The notes under the pieces: generated by a model
Told to the model about the DNA's origin: nothing
The model's input: only the letters and a program-made list of their open reading frames with translations
Databases searched by the model: none
Shown: positions 8,641 through 17,682 of the stretch, piece by piece
Position numbering within the stretch: position 1 is the stretch's first letter
Layout: every line of letters begins with the position of its first letter
Program-made: the position numbers and the translations under genes
From: Chryseobacterium formosense
Lineage (GTDB): Bacteria > Bacteroidota > Bacteroidia > Flavobacteriales > Weeksellaceae
Assembly (NCBI RefSeq): GCF_900116415.1
Contig: NZ_FPAP01000005.1
Span: 124,001-188,000, forward strand
Reading direction: 5' to 3'
DNA length: 64,000 bases

Positions 8641-10653
8641 TTATTTGTAACTTCTTGCTTTAACTTCAATGTTTTCATAGATAAGATCTTCTTTGTGCAG
8701 AACTTCATTTCTGATATCATCACCTTGATATTCCCAAGCTCCTACATATTTGAAGTTTACATCATCTCTTTCTGCTTCACCTTCAGGAGTAGCATGATCT
8801 TCTCTGAAGTGTCCACCACAAGATTCGTTTCTGTGTAATGCATCGATAGCCATTAATTGACCTAATTCGATAAAATCGGCAACTCTGAATGCTTTTTCAA
8901 GTTCAGTGTTCATTCCGTCTGCATCTCCAGGAACCTTCACATCGCTCCAGAAATCTTTCTTTACCTGTTCGATTTCAGTGATAGCCTCTCTTAAACCTTC
9001 AGGAGTTCTTCCCATTCCTACCTTATTCCACATAATGTGTCCTAATTTTTTGTGGAAATAATCTACTGAATGAAATCCTTTATTATTTAAGAAGAAGTCT
9101 ACTTTATCTTTAATTTCTTTTTCAGCCTGATTAAATTCGTTAGAATCTGTAGGAATCGCTCCCGTTCTGATGTCTGCAGAAAGATAATCTGCAATCGTAT
9201 AAGGAAGTACAAAATATCCGTCTGCCAAACCTTGCATCAATGCAGAAGCTCCTAATCTGTTTGCTCCGTGATCCGAGAAATTAGCTTCACCAATTACAAA
9301 ACATCCTGGGATTGTAGACTGTAAGTTATAATCAACCCAAACACCACCCATTGTATAATGTACTGCAGGATAAATCTTCATTGGAGTTTTGTAAGGATCA
9401 TCCGCCGTAATTTTTTCGTACATCACGAATAAGTTACCATACTTTTCTTCAACCCAAGCTTTTCCTAAATCATAGATTTGCTGTTCTGTAGGATTGTGAA
9501 TATGTTTTTCGATAGCGGCTTCTTTACCTTTTTTCATGATCTCTGTAGAGAAATCAAGGTAAACACCTTCTTTAGTATCATTATTTTCGATTCCGAAACC
9601 AGCATCACATCTTTCTTTACCCGCTCTGGACGCAACGTCTCTAGGAACCAGGTTTCCGAATGCAGGGTATCTTCTTTCCAAATAATAATCTCTGTCTTCT
9701 TCTTTAATATTTTCAGGTCTCAATTTACCTTCTCTGATCGCTACTGAATCTTCAATCTTTTTAGGAACCCAGATTCTTCCTGAGTTTCTAAGAGATTCAG
9801 ACATCAAAGTCAGTTTAGACTGCTGCGTTCCGTGAACCGGAATACAAGTCGGGTGAATCTGTACATAACAAGGATTTGCGAAATACGCTCCTTTTTTGTG
9901 AATTTTCCAAGCTGCAGAAACGTTCGAACCCATTGCGTTGGTAGAAAGGAAATATACGTTTCCGTAACCTCCTGAAGCAATGACAACCGCGTGAGCAGAA
10001 TGTCTCTCTATTTCACCTGTTACCAGATTTCTTGCGATGATTCCTCTTGCTTTTCCGTCTACTATTACCAGTTCCATCATTTCATGACGGTTGTACATTT
10101 TAATTCTACCTTTACCGATCTGGCGGCTCATTGCAGAATAGGCACCTAATAATAACTGCTGACCTGTCTGTCCTTTTGCATAGAAAGTTCTTTTTACCTG
10201 AACACCACCGAAAGAACGGTTATCTAACTGACCTCCGTACTCACGCCCGAAAGGAACTCCCTGAGCAACACACTGGTCAATAATATTTGCAGAAACTTCA
10301 GCCAATCTGTAAACATTTGCCTCTCTCGCTCTGTAGTCACCACCCTTGATGGTATCGTAAAACAATCTGTAGGTAGAGTCACCATCTCCCTGATAATTTT
10401 TAGCTGCGTTGATCCCCCCCTGAGCTGCAATAGAGTGCGCTCTTCTTGGGGAATCCTGATAGCAGAATGCTTTTACATTATAACCCTGCTCAGCCAAAGT
10501 AGCTGCAGCAGAACCTCCTGCCAAACCTGTTCCTACAACAATAATATCAATCTTATCTCTGTTGTTTGGTGCAACAAGGTTCATATGGTCTTTATGATGC
10601 TTCCATTTATCCTTAAGCGGACCTGCTGGAATTTTTGAATCTAATTTACTCAT
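8641..10653 (-). CDS. sdhA: succinate dehydrogenase/fumarate reductase flavoprotein subunit
   Basis: Catalytic subunit that interconverts succinate and fumarate with covalently bound FAD. The Rossmann motif GTGLAGGSAAATLAEQG lies near residue 42, the FAD-attachment His in HSIAAQGGINA near residue 73, and the substrate-loop sequence HPTC and C-terminal capping regions are present. At 670 residues it has the longer form usual in Bacteroidota. It lies 15 bp after sdhC and 24 bp before sdhB, so the three are one transcript. It acts at the cytoplasmic face of the inner membrane, bound to SdhC. Confidence 0.97.
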   Translation of the reverse strand: MSKLDSKIPAGPLKDKWKHHKDHMNLVAPNNRDKIDIIVVGTGLAGGSAAATLAEQGYNVKAFCYQDSPRRAHSIAAQGGINAAKNYQGDGDSTYRLFYDTIKGGDYRAREANVYRLAEVSANIIDQCVAQGVPFGREYGGQLDNRSFGGVQVKRTFYAKGQTGQQLLLGAYSAMSRQIGKGRIKMYNRHEMMELVIVDGKARGIIARNLVTGEIERHSAHAVVIASGGYGNVYFLSTNAMGSNVSAAWKIHKKGAYFANPCYVQIHPTCIPVHGTQQSKLTLMSESLRNSGRIWVPKKIEDSVAIREGKLRPENIKEEDRDYYLERRYPAFGNLVPRDVASRAGKERCDAGFGIENNDTKEGVYLDFSTEIMKKGKEAAIEKHIHNPTEQQIYDLGKAWVEEKYGNLFVMYEKITADDPYKTPMKIYPAVHYTMGGVWVDYNLQSTIPGCFVIGEANFSDHGANRLGASALMQGLADGYFVLPYTIADYLSADIRTGAIPTDSNEFNQAEKEIKDKVDFFLNNKGFHSVDYFHKKLGHIMWNKVGMGRTPEGLREAITEIEQVKKDFWSDVKVPGDADGMNTELEKAFRVADFIELGQLMAIDALHRNESCGGHFREDHATPEGEAERDDVNFKYVGAWEYQGDDIRNEVLHKEDLIYENIEVKARSYK

Positions 10654-10668
10654 ATTAGTATATTGATA

Positions 10669-11331
10669 TTATTGAGTTACGTAATGAAAAATTGCAATAA
10701 AAATAAAACCTAGTGGAATAAGGATAGAATACCAGTTCCCGAAAGCTTTAATTACTGGTGTATATTTCGGATGTCTTGCTCCAACAGACTGGAAAGAAGA
10801 CTGGAAACCGTGAGCCAAGTGCAAACCTAAAAGCACAAAAGCAACCACATAAAGAACCACTCTCCAGATATCATGAAATTTGTGGTGTAATTCAGCAAAA
10901 TACCTTGTTTCATCCGGAGTATTTCCCTGAATGTATTTATAATTCATTTCCGGAAAATAAAAATCGTAGAAGTGAAGTACAAGAAACGCAAGAATTACCG
11001 CTCCTGAAATAATCATGTTTCTTGACATCCAAGAAGAGTTTGCTGCACCATTATTGTTCGCATATTTTACAGGACGTGCTTTGTTGTTTTTAATTTCTAA
11101 AACAAAACCCATCACAAAGTGAAAGATTACCGCAAACATCAAAACGGGTTGCATAAGATACTGCACCAAAGGATTGTATCCCATAAAATGAGAAGCCTGA
11201 TTAAAAACATCCTCACTAAAAACAGATGTCATGTTGGTAGACATGTGCATCACTAAGAAAATCAGCAGAAACATTGCCGAAAGTGCCATTGCATATTTCC
11301 TACCTATTGTAGAACTTGTTAAACTTGCCAT
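10669..11331 (-). CDS. sdhC: succinate dehydrogenase cytochrome b subunit (single-protein anchor)
   Basis: Membrane anchor and quinone site of complex II. The 220-residue protein has about five hydrophobic helices with several His in or near helices ('HMSTNM', 'HFVMGF', 'HLAHGF') that could bind two haems, as in the one-protein anchor of B. subtilis and Wolinella. No separate sdhD exists here, which fits. I choose ATG at 11329-11331 (MASLTSS); an open extension to 11358 adds nine residues over the likely promoter. A TAATTTTG element (minus strand, complement of 11356-11363) is a plausible -7 box for the operon. Confidence 0.93.
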   Translation of the reverse strand: MASLTSSTIGRKYAMALSAMFLLIFLVMHMSTNMTSVFSEDVFNQASHFMGYNPLVQYLMQPVLMFAVIFHFVMGFVLEIKNNKARPVKYANNNGAANSSWMSRNMIISGAVILAFLVLHFYDFYFPEMNYKYIQGNTPDETRYFAELHHKFHDIWRVVLYVVAFVLLGLHLAHGFQSSFQSVGARHPKYTPVIKAFGNWYSILIPLGFIFIAIFHYVTQ

Positions 11332-11475
11332 ATTAAGCTTAAATTTGAATTTCCACAAAATTAGGAAATGTTAACAATACGTGAAACTGAGAAATCTCAC
11401 TATTAGGCAGTTTGTAATGTTTCTAAATAAGAATTAAAACAATAATAAAAACTCGAAAACTTTCAATTATTGATA

Positions 11476-13251
11476 TTAATCTAAGTAATATATTTTGTTT
11501 TTGAATTTTACCGTTTTTGCTGAAGCCGGAAACTTTTTAATTGTAACATTTTTAATTCTGCGTTTTGAAACATAAGAATTCACAATATATTGTTGAATCT
11601 TATCTCTCTCATCATTAGAATTTAGCCAAAAAATGGCTTGATCTCCACTCTTGATCGAGATAATTTTATCTTTTTTATAATGATGAACCAAAAATTCATC
11701 TTTTTGATTTTCAATAATATTAAAAGAAACTTTAATCAGAATAAATATCAAAACAGATAAGATAACATTGGATATATTTTTAAAATTAAATTTCACAAGC
11801 ATAAATTTCAGAAAATAAACAATCCCGAACAGAGCAAAAACCTCAACTAAGTTTAAAGGAATATTTTCAAAAAATACCGAATCGAAACCTGCAAACCAAT
11901 GAATGACTTTCAACAAAACCTGAATCACAAAATCATAAATAACGTTGATACCTTCAAAATCTACATTAAAACCGATCAAAGCAGTCATCACAAAAGAAAA
12001 AACAATAATCAACTCCGAAAACGGCACGATAAAGAAATTGGCAAAAATTGAAATCAAAGAAAACTGATGAAAATAATACAAAACCATGGGCAAAGTTGCC
12101 AATTGCGCTGCAATGGAAATCGAAATCGTATTGTAAATTATTTTCTTGAAATAATGATCCTGCCTCGGAAGATATTTCAGGATCGGTTGATTCAGCCAAT
12201 AAATTCCCAAAACCGCCAGAAAACTCAACTGAAAACCAACATCGAAAATCTGCTGCGTATCAATCATTAAAATAATAAACGCAGAAAGTGCCATCGAATG
12301 AAGCAAATCTGGTTTTCTTTGAAGCAAAACATAAATAAAATACACCGAAATCATAATGCAGGAGCGCATCACAGAATTTCCAAATCCGATAAAGACCGCA
12401 AAAATCCAGATAAAAAATAAACTGATAATGATGGCGTATTTTCTAAAACCAACCGGAGAAAACCTCATCATCAGAAAATAAAACATCCCGAAAATCACAA
12501 CAATGTGCGTTCCCGAAATTGCCAGAAAATGCACCAGACCCGAACGGCTAAAATCCTCAACCGTTTCAGCATCAATTTCAGTACGGTCTGCGAGAATAAT
12601 TCCTTTTAAAAATTCACGGCTGCGAAAAGATATTTTAGAATTGTCAATTTCTTGTAAGGTTTCTAAACGTTTCTGCCTAATTTTTTCAGAAAAATTTAAA
12701 TCAGCTCTCAAAGCAGAAGAAATCTCTCCGTTGATGTAGCATTGATAGAAAATATTTTTTCGCTGCAAATATTTAGAATAATCAAACTGAAAATCATGTT
12801 CAGGAGATTTCGGTTGAACAACATAAGCTTTTGCTTTGTAATAATGGTTAAAATCAAGTTCCTTTTTACCCTTTTCAACATTAACAATCGCTTCAAACAC
12901 TTGGTTTTCAACTTCAGCTACAACTTCATATTTTTTATACTTTTCATTGGAATTTAATTTTTTTGAAACTTTAAAAACTATGGTTTCATTGGTTTTTAAA
13001 TTAAATTTTTCATAATTAATTTGATTATAAAAATGGAATGATATTCCCAGCCCGAAAAACAATATCACGAGAAGAATATTTCTGATTTTAAATAAAATTT
13101 GATTTTTTATAAAAAACAATCCAGAAATTAAGATAGAAATTACGAGAATTATAGTAACAGAGCTTTGTGCAAAAGAAATTTTATCCTGAAAGAAAATTCC
13201 AAGGATAAAAGAAATGACAAGAATCAAAAGAGGCTGTCTGTTCAAAATCAT
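11476..13251 (-). CDS. comEC: ComEC/Rec2 family DNA-uptake channel protein
   Basis: A 591-residue polytopic membrane protein. The first part (three helices, then a soluble DUF4131-like domain with 'YKAKAYVVQPKSPEHDFQFDYSKYL') is followed by the Competence domain with the typical 'FSRSGLVHFLAISGTHIVVI' and 'FGNSVMRSCIMIS' segments and about eight helices. These families move single-stranded DNA across the inner membrane. The C-terminal metallo-beta-lactamase-like domain of B. subtilis ComEC is absent; only about 90 residues follow the last helices. It is 55 bp downstream of lpxB and probably co-transcribed with it. Confidence 0.9.
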   Translation of the reverse strand: MILNRQPLLILVISFILGIFFQDKISFAQSSVTIILVISILISGLFFIKNQILFKIRNILLVILFFGLGISFHFYNQINYEKFNLKTNETIVFKVSKKLNSNEKYKKYEVVAEVENQVFEAIVNVEKGKKELDFNHYYKAKAYVVQPKSPEHDFQFDYSKYLQRKNIFYQCYINGEISSALRADLNFSEKIRQKRLETLQEIDNSKISFRSREFLKGIILADRTEIDAETVEDFSRSGLVHFLAISGTHIVVIFGMFYFLMMRFSPVGFRKYAIIISLFFIWIFAVFIGFGNSVMRSCIMISVYFIYVLLQRKPDLLHSMALSAFIILMIDTQQIFDVGFQLSFLAVLGIYWLNQPILKYLPRQDHYFKKIIYNTISISIAAQLATLPMVLYYFHQFSLISIFANFFIVPFSELIIVFSFVMTALIGFNVDFEGINVIYDFVIQVLLKVIHWFAGFDSVFFENIPLNLVEVFALFGIVYFLKFMLVKFNFKNISNVILSVLIFILIKVSFNIIENQKDEFLVHHYKKDKIISIKSGDQAIFWLNSNDERDKIQQYIVNSYVSKRRIKNVTIKKFPASAKTVKFKNKIYYLD

Positions 13252-13306
13252 CTGTGTTTGAACAAACTAAGTTAGAAAATTTTAGAACACAAAAATTAAA
13301 TAATGA

Positions 13307-14416
13307 CTACTTTTTTAGATTTAAAATAACATCCGCAGCATTTTCGCTCGCTCCTTCCCCGCCTAATTTCTCTCTAAGTAACTTAAAATCTTGAAGCATT
13401 TTGCTTCTTTTTTTGCCTTCAACAACGAAATTCAGTTCTTTAACAAGGTTTTGAGTATTGAGTTCGTTCTGAATCAATTCTTTCACCACTTCCCTATCCA
13501 TAATCAAATTGACCAGAGAAATATATTTGATATTTTTAACCAGTCTTTTGGCAATAGCATAAGAAATTTTACTTCCGCGATAGCAAACTACTTCAGGAAT
13601 ATTCAGCAAAGCAGTTTCTAATGTTGCCGTTCCCGAAGTGACCAAAGCGGCTTTCGAACACCTCAACAAATCGTATGTTTTATTAGAAACAAAATGCACA
13701 TTTTCATCCACATATTTTTGGTAAAACTCTTTATCTAAGCTTGGCGCACCTGCAATCACAAACTGGTAATTTTCAAAATACGGACGAACAGAAAGCATGA
13801 TTTCCAACATTTTTTCGACTTCCTGTTTTCTGGAACCCGGTAAAAGTGCAATGATTTCTTTTTCGTTTAAACCATTTTCAGATTTAAAATTCTCAATATT
13901 GATTTCTTGAAGTGAAGAAATCGCATCCAGCAAGGGATGTCCCACAAAATGAGATTTTACACCATGTTTATGATAAAAATCTTCCTCGAAAGGTAGGATT
14001 ACCATCATTTCATCGACATATTTTTTGATGATTTCCACACGGCCTTCCTTCCACGCCCAAAGTTGTGGTGAAATATAGTAAACCACTTTTATCCCTAATT
14101 CTTTGGCAAATTTTGCGATTCTAAGATTGAATCCGGGATAATCTACCAAAATAAGAACATCCGGTTTATTATTTTTAATGTCTTCCTTGCAGAATTTAAT
14201 GTTATTTAAAATTGTTCTCAGGTTCATCGCTACTTCAAGAAATCCCATAAAAGCAAGGTCACGATAATGTTTCACCAAAGTTCCGCCTTGTTTCTGCATA
14301 AGATCTCCACCCCAAAATCTGAATTCTGCGTTGGAATCTTTTTCCTTTAAAGCTTTCATTAAATTGCTTCCGTGCAAATCTCCGGAAGCTTCTCCTGCAA
14401 TGATGTAATATTTCAT
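13307..14416 (-). CDS. lpxB: lipid-A-disaccharide synthase
   Basis: Joins UDP-2,3-diacylglucosamine and lipid X to give the lipid A disaccharide at the inner membrane. The N-terminus KYYIIAGEASGDLHGSNL, the middle 'LVDYPGFNLR' and 'YYISPQLWAWKEGR', and the donor-site segment 'LLPGSRKQEV' are all hallmark LpxB motifs. Length 369 is typical. The C-terminal part carries 'VTSGTATLETALL'. It is followed by comEC after 55 bp. Its promoter probably lies in the shared gap with the divergent DUF2480 gene. Confidence 0.96.
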   Translation of the reverse strand: MKYYIIAGEASGDLHGSNLMKALKEKDSNAEFRFWGGDLMQKQGGTLVKHYRDLAFMGFLEVAMNLRTILNNIKFCKEDIKNNKPDVLILVDYPGFNLRIAKFAKELGIKVVYYISPQLWAWKEGRVEIIKKYVDEMMVILPFEEDFYHKHGVKSHFVGHPLLDAISSLQEINIENFKSENGLNEKEIIALLPGSRKQEVEKMLEIMLSVRPYFENYQFVIAGAPSLDKEFYQKYVDENVHFVSNKTYDLLRCSKAALVTSGTATLETALLNIPEVVCYRGSKISYAIAKRLVKNIKYISLVNLIMDREVVKELIQNELNTQNLVKELNFVVEGKKRSKMLQDFKLLREKLGGEGASENAADVILNLKK

Positions 14417-14496
14417 AAATAATAATTGATGTACGATGAATGATTTTATCTATTGAACTGACAGTTTCAAACATCAAAATTCAAATTATAATTGAG

Positions 14497-14515
14497 TAAA
14501 TTTGCTTCAAAGATA
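14497..14515. promoter_or_regulatory. facing -7 elements for lpxB (minus) and the DUF2480 gene (plus)
   Basis: TAAATTTG at 14497-14504 fits the Bacteroidota -7 box for rightward transcription, and 14508-14515 reads TATCTTTG on the minus strand for lpxB. The two boxes face each other 3 bp apart, so polymerases would compete. No clear TTG at -33 is seen for either. Confidence 0.45.
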
Positions 14516-14524
14516 ATGATAAAA

Positions 14525-15034
14525 ATGTCAGAAGAATTTGAAATAAAAAATAAAGTGGCAGCAAGCGGATTAATCAATTTCGACTTGTCTACATTGCTCC
14601 CAAAAGGAGAAAGAAAAGGAATTGATCTGAAAGATTTTCTTTTTATGGAGATGGTTTTAAAAGAAAAAGATTTTCGTGAGAAGGTAGCAGCAATCAACTT
14701 AGAAGAATACAAAGACGCTTATATTTATGTTTACAATTCGGCAGATGCGATTGTTCCGCTTTGGGCTTATTTCCTGATTACGGCAAAACTGACTGATACT
14801 GCTAAAAAAATTGTTTACGGTAGTGCTGAAAACCTTGAAATGATCCTGATGCATGAAGCCGTAAGAGATTATGACTTCTCTGAAATGAACGGCAAAAGAG
14901 TCTTGGTAAAAGGATGTTCAGACAAATCTATTCCGGAGAACGCATATGTAGAATTGGTAGAAAAACTGAGTCCGGTTGTAAAATCTTTAATGTTTGGTGA
15001 AGCTTGTTCCAATGTCCCTATTTTAAAGAATTAA
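14525..15034 (+). CDS. DUF2480 family protein
   Basis: A 170-residue soluble protein that matches DUF2480, a Bacteroidota family of unknown function. The conserved centre reads 'DAYIYVYNSADAIVPLWAYFLI' (shown here in part) and 'ENLEMILMHEAV', and the end has a 'FGEACSNVPI' signature with a conserved Cys. There is no signal peptide or membrane helix. The start at ATG 14525 (MSEEFE) lies downstream of the putative -7 box; an in-frame ATG at 14516 would add three residues. Confidence 0.8.
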   Translation: MSEEFEIKNKVAASGLINFDLSTLLPKGERKGIDLKDFLFMEMVLKEKDFREKVAAINLEEYKDAYIYVYNSADAIVPLWAYFLITAKLTDTAKKIVYGSAENLEMILMHEAVRDYDFSEMNGKRVLVKGCSDKSIPENAYVELVEKLSPVVKSLMFGEACSNVPILKN

Positions 15035-15100
15035 GCCTAATTTTTTGATGTTTGATTAAATTTTAATTGTGAATAAATGACTGTATTTCATATTTTTTGA

Positions 15101-15108
15101 TAACTTTG
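15101..15108 (+). promoter_or_regulatory. -7 element of the DUF937 gene
   Basis: TAACTTTG, matching TAnnTTTG, 33 bp before the start codon. CTG at 15081-15083 may serve as a weak -33 element. Confidence 0.5.
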
Positions 15109-15140
15109 AGTTGATTAACAAATAAAAATATAAACACAAA

Positions 15141-15797
15141 ATGAGTTTAATTGATTTACTTACTGGTAATACAGGAAACCAGGTTGCAGAACAGGCTGAA
15201 AACAAATTCGGAATCAGCAAAAATCAGATTATTGCGCTCTTAGCAGTCGCTACACCACTTGTTATTTCTTATTTACGAAACAAATCTCAGGATGCAAAAG
15301 AAGCTGAAGCTTTAAACAACGCTTTGGACAAAGATCATGACGGAAGTATTCTGAATGACACTTCGCAACTCGAATCCAGACAAAATGAAGGAGGTTCTAT
15401 TCTTTCTCACATTTTCGGAAGCGAAAAAAATACTGTTGAAAACCAATTGTCGCAAAACACAGGAATTTCTATTGATAAAATAGGTCCGATCTTAGCGATG
15501 CTTGCTCCTGTGATTATGGGATATATCGGTAAAGAAAAACAACAGAATAATGTTGGAGCCGGAGGTCTTGGAGATCTTTTAGGCGGAATTTTGGGTGGAG
15601 CTCAAAATCAGGCTCAGCAACAACAATCAAATCCTTTAAATGATATTCTTGGAAGCGTTTTAGGTGGCGGACAATCGCAATCTTCAGGAAATCCTCTGAA
15701 TGACATCTTAGGAAGTGTTTTGGGAGGAGGCCAACAAAAGCAGCAAGGCGGAGGCGGCATTGGAGACCTTCTTGGCGGACTTTTTGGGGGAAAATAA
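15141..15797 (+). CDS. DUF937 domain protein with glycine-rich repeat tail
   Basis: A 218-residue protein. The N-terminal half matches DUF937 (two copies of an alpha-helical segment: 'KFGISKNQIIALLAVATPLVI' in part and 'TGISIDKIGPILAMLAPVIMG' in part). The tail after residue 145 is rich in Gly, Gln and Asn and holds two exact copies of NPLNDILGSVLGGGQ plus degenerate GIGDLLGG copies. There is no signal peptide. The function is unknown; DUF937 proteins look like small self-assembling helical units. Codon differences between the two repeat copies show that the duplication is not recent. Confidence 0.8.
   Translation: MSLIDLLTGNTGNQVAEQAENKFGISKNQIIALLAVATPLVISYLRNKSQDAKEAEALNNALDKDHDGSILNDTSQLESRQNEGGSILSHIFGSEKNTVENQLSQNTGISIDKIGPILAMLAPVIMGYIGKEKQQNNVGAGGLGDLLGGILGGAQNQAQQQQSNPLNDILGSVLGGGQSQSSGNPLNDILGSVLGGGQQKQQGGGGIGDLLGGLFGGK
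15652..15744 (+). repeat. in-frame tandem repeat in the DUF937 gene tail
   Basis: Two copies of a roughly 54-bp unit coding for NPLNDILGSVLGGGQ plus a variable linker. The copies differ at many third codon positions, so selection appears to act on the peptide. Confidence 0.7.
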
Positions 15798-15812
15798 ACC
15801 TTTTGAAATGAT

Positions 15813-15848
15813 AAAAAAAGACCAGAGAGAATTTCTCTGGTCTTTTTT
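15813..15848. terminator. bidirectional intrinsic terminator
   Basis: Near-perfect hairpin AAAAAGACCAGAGA ... TCTCTGGTCTTTTT between the convergent DUF937 and THX genes, with A/T runs on both sides. Confidence 0.9.
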
Positions 15849-15855
15849 ATTCCTT

Positions 15856-15975
15856 TTACTTTTTAGATTTTTCTTCAGAGGCTACAACTGATTTAGCATC
15901 TTTTCTCGGTCTTCTTTTTCCGTAGCTACCATTGTTGATCTTACCTCTTCTTGATTTTTTGTCTCCTTTTCCCAT
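15856..15975 (-). CDS. 30S ribosomal protein THX
   Basis: A 39-residue very basic protein, starting MGKGDKKSRRGKI and continuing with NNGSYGKRRPRK. This is the signature of THX, the small peptide that sits in the head of the 30S subunit in Thermus and in many Bacteroidota. The C-terminus is a Lys/Ser/Glu tail. It is easily missed because of its size. The ATG at 15973-15975 is preceded by an A/T-rich leader; the gene ends just before a strong hairpin shared with the DUF937 gene. Confidence 0.9.
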   Translation of the reverse strand: MGKGDKKSRRGKINNGSYGKRRPRKDAKSVVASEEKSKK

Positions 15976-16075
15976 AGCAATAAATTTTGGTTGATATACG
16001 AATTTATAAAACTGAGGTTAAAAATCAAAGATTTAGGCTGTTAAAATTTTTATAATGTTTTTTGGCTGAAAGATT

Positions 16076-16139
16076 GATGATGGAAGCTGGAAGTTTTTTA
16101 ACCCTAAAATTTGCATTCCAGTAATGAACTTCCGTCATC
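16076..16139. repeat. imperfect inverted repeat in the THX/MATE gap
   Basis: GATGATGGAAG at 16076-16086 pairs, with one mismatch, with CTTCCGTCATC at 16129-16139; GAAGCTG and CAGCTTC extend the symmetry. The 185-bp gap 15976-16160 holds no gene I can support. Confidence 0.45.
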
Positions 16140-16160
16140 AGCTTCAAGAAACCATCCTTC

Positions 16161-17555
16161 CTACACTTTTACCGTTTTCCATTTTCCTCTTTTAAATAAG
16201 ATAAAAGCAACGATCGTTATTAAAGTTTCTGCAGCAGGAATTGAAATAAAAACACCTTTTGGTCCCATCTCCAGATATTTTGCAAGAAAGTAAGCTAATG
16301 GAATCTGAAACAGCCAAAATCCGAAAAGATTCACCCAGGTTGGTGTCCAGGTATCTCCGGCTCCGTTGAATGCATTAATCATCACCATTCCGATACCGTA
16401 GAAAATAAAGCCAACACTCATAATGTGTAAAGCATTTTTAGCAAAATTTACAATTTCAGGCTCCTGAGTGAAAAATGCAACCAAAAAATCACCTAAAAGA
16501 AAAAATACCAGACTTACCGTCAACATGAAAATCACGTTATATTTTACGGTTTTCATAACCGATTCTTCGGCTCTCTGCATTTCGTTGGCTCCCATATTCT
16601 GACCAACCAAAGTTGAAGCAGCATTGCTCAGTCCCCAAGCCGGAAGCATGAAGAACATCATTAGCCGTAAAGCGGTCTGATAACCCGCAGAAGCATTTTC
16701 ACCACCGGTTGTTGCAACCAAATTGGCTAAGAAAATCCAACTACAGGAAGCAATGACAAACTGAAAAATTCCGGGTGTGGCAATTTTTACGACAGATTTT
16801 ATAACATCAAATTTTGGCTTAAAATAGTTAAGGTGAATTCTGATCTGAGTATCGGCAATTAAAAGATGATACAATTGGTAAATAACACCAATACTTCTTC
16901 CGATCGTCGTTGCCAAAGCAGCTCCCGTTAACCCCATTGCAGGAACAGGTCCGAAACCTTTAATCAAAACAGGGCACAAAATAATATTGGCAATATTGGC
17001 AATCCACAAAGATTTCATTGCAATCGCCGCATTTCCTGCTCCACGGAAAATCCCATTAATTAAAAATAACAGCATGATAATGACGCTGCTTCCCATCATA
17101 ATTCTTGTAAAATCTTTTCCATAAGCTGCAGCTTCTGGTTTTGAACCCATCAGAATTAAAATTTCTTCAGCATAAATTACTCCAAACAAACTTAAAACTA
17201 AGGTTACCAAAAATGAAACCAGTAAAACCTGTGCGGCACTTCTTGAAGCCTGCTCAGGATTTTTCTCACCAATTCGTCTTGCAACCATTGCTGTTGCCGC
17301 CATACTCATTCCGATCGCAATAGAATACATGACGGAAAGTACAGATTCTGTGAGACCAACTGTCTGAATGGCATAACCGCTTTCTTTCAAATGTCCTACA
17401 AAATACAGATCTACTAATGCAAATACAGATTCCATAGCCATTTCGAGCATCATCGGAATTGCCAAAAGAAGAACCGCACTTTTTATAGATGCTTTGGTGT
17501 AATCGACTTCTTCGCCACTCAATGCTTTTTTCAGGAAAGTGATGTATTTAGACAT
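16161..17555 (-). CDS. MATE family efflux transporter
   Basis: A 464-residue inner-membrane protein with about twelve hydrophobic helices in two homologous halves ('LLAIPMMLEMAMESVFALVD' in the first, 'IATPGIFQFVIASCSWIF' in the second). It matches the MATE (NorM/DinF-like) family, which exports cationic drugs or metabolites by Na+ or H+ antiport. The substrate cannot be read from sequence. No regulator of the MarR or TetR type is adjacent, and the next gene is divergent. Confidence 0.9.
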   Translation of the reverse strand: MSKYITFLKKALSGEEVDYTKASIKSAVLLLAIPMMLEMAMESVFALVDLYFVGHLKESGYAIQTVGLTESVLSVMYSIAIGMSMAATAMVARRIGEKNPEQASRSAAQVLLVSFLVTLVLSLFGVIYAEEILILMGSKPEAAAYGKDFTRIMMGSSVIIMLLFLINGIFRGAGNAAIAMKSLWIANIANIILCPVLIKGFGPVPAMGLTGAALATTIGRSIGVIYQLYHLLIADTQIRIHLNYFKPKFDVIKSVVKIATPGIFQFVIASCSWIFLANLVATTGGENASAGYQTALRLMMFFMLPAWGLSNAASTLVGQNMGANEMQRAEESVMKTVKYNVIFMLTVSLVFFLLGDFLVAFFTQEPEIVNFAKNALHIMSVGFIFYGIGMVMINAFNGAGDTWTPTWVNLFGFWLFQIPLAYFLAKYLEMGPKGVFISIPAAETLITIVAFILFKRGKWKTVKV

Positions 17556-17649
17556 GATCAGTTTGTTTTGAGCAAAAATATCAATTCAGAAATGAACGCA
17601 GCTTGACATATGGAAAGTTTTTCAATTTTAATTTTTAATTAAAATTTTG

Positions 17650-17682
17650 ATAATTAATTATTGTAAAACAATAATTAATTAT
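17650..17682. promoter_or_regulatory. perfect 15-bp-arm palindrome, candidate operator
   Basis: ATAATTAATTATTGT at 17650-17664, AAA spacer, then its exact reverse complement at 17668-17682. It covers the -33 TTG (17661-17663) and touches the -7 box of the DUF2975 operon, which is where a repressor would sit. The operon codes for a Cro-like protein that could bind it. Confidence 0.6.
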
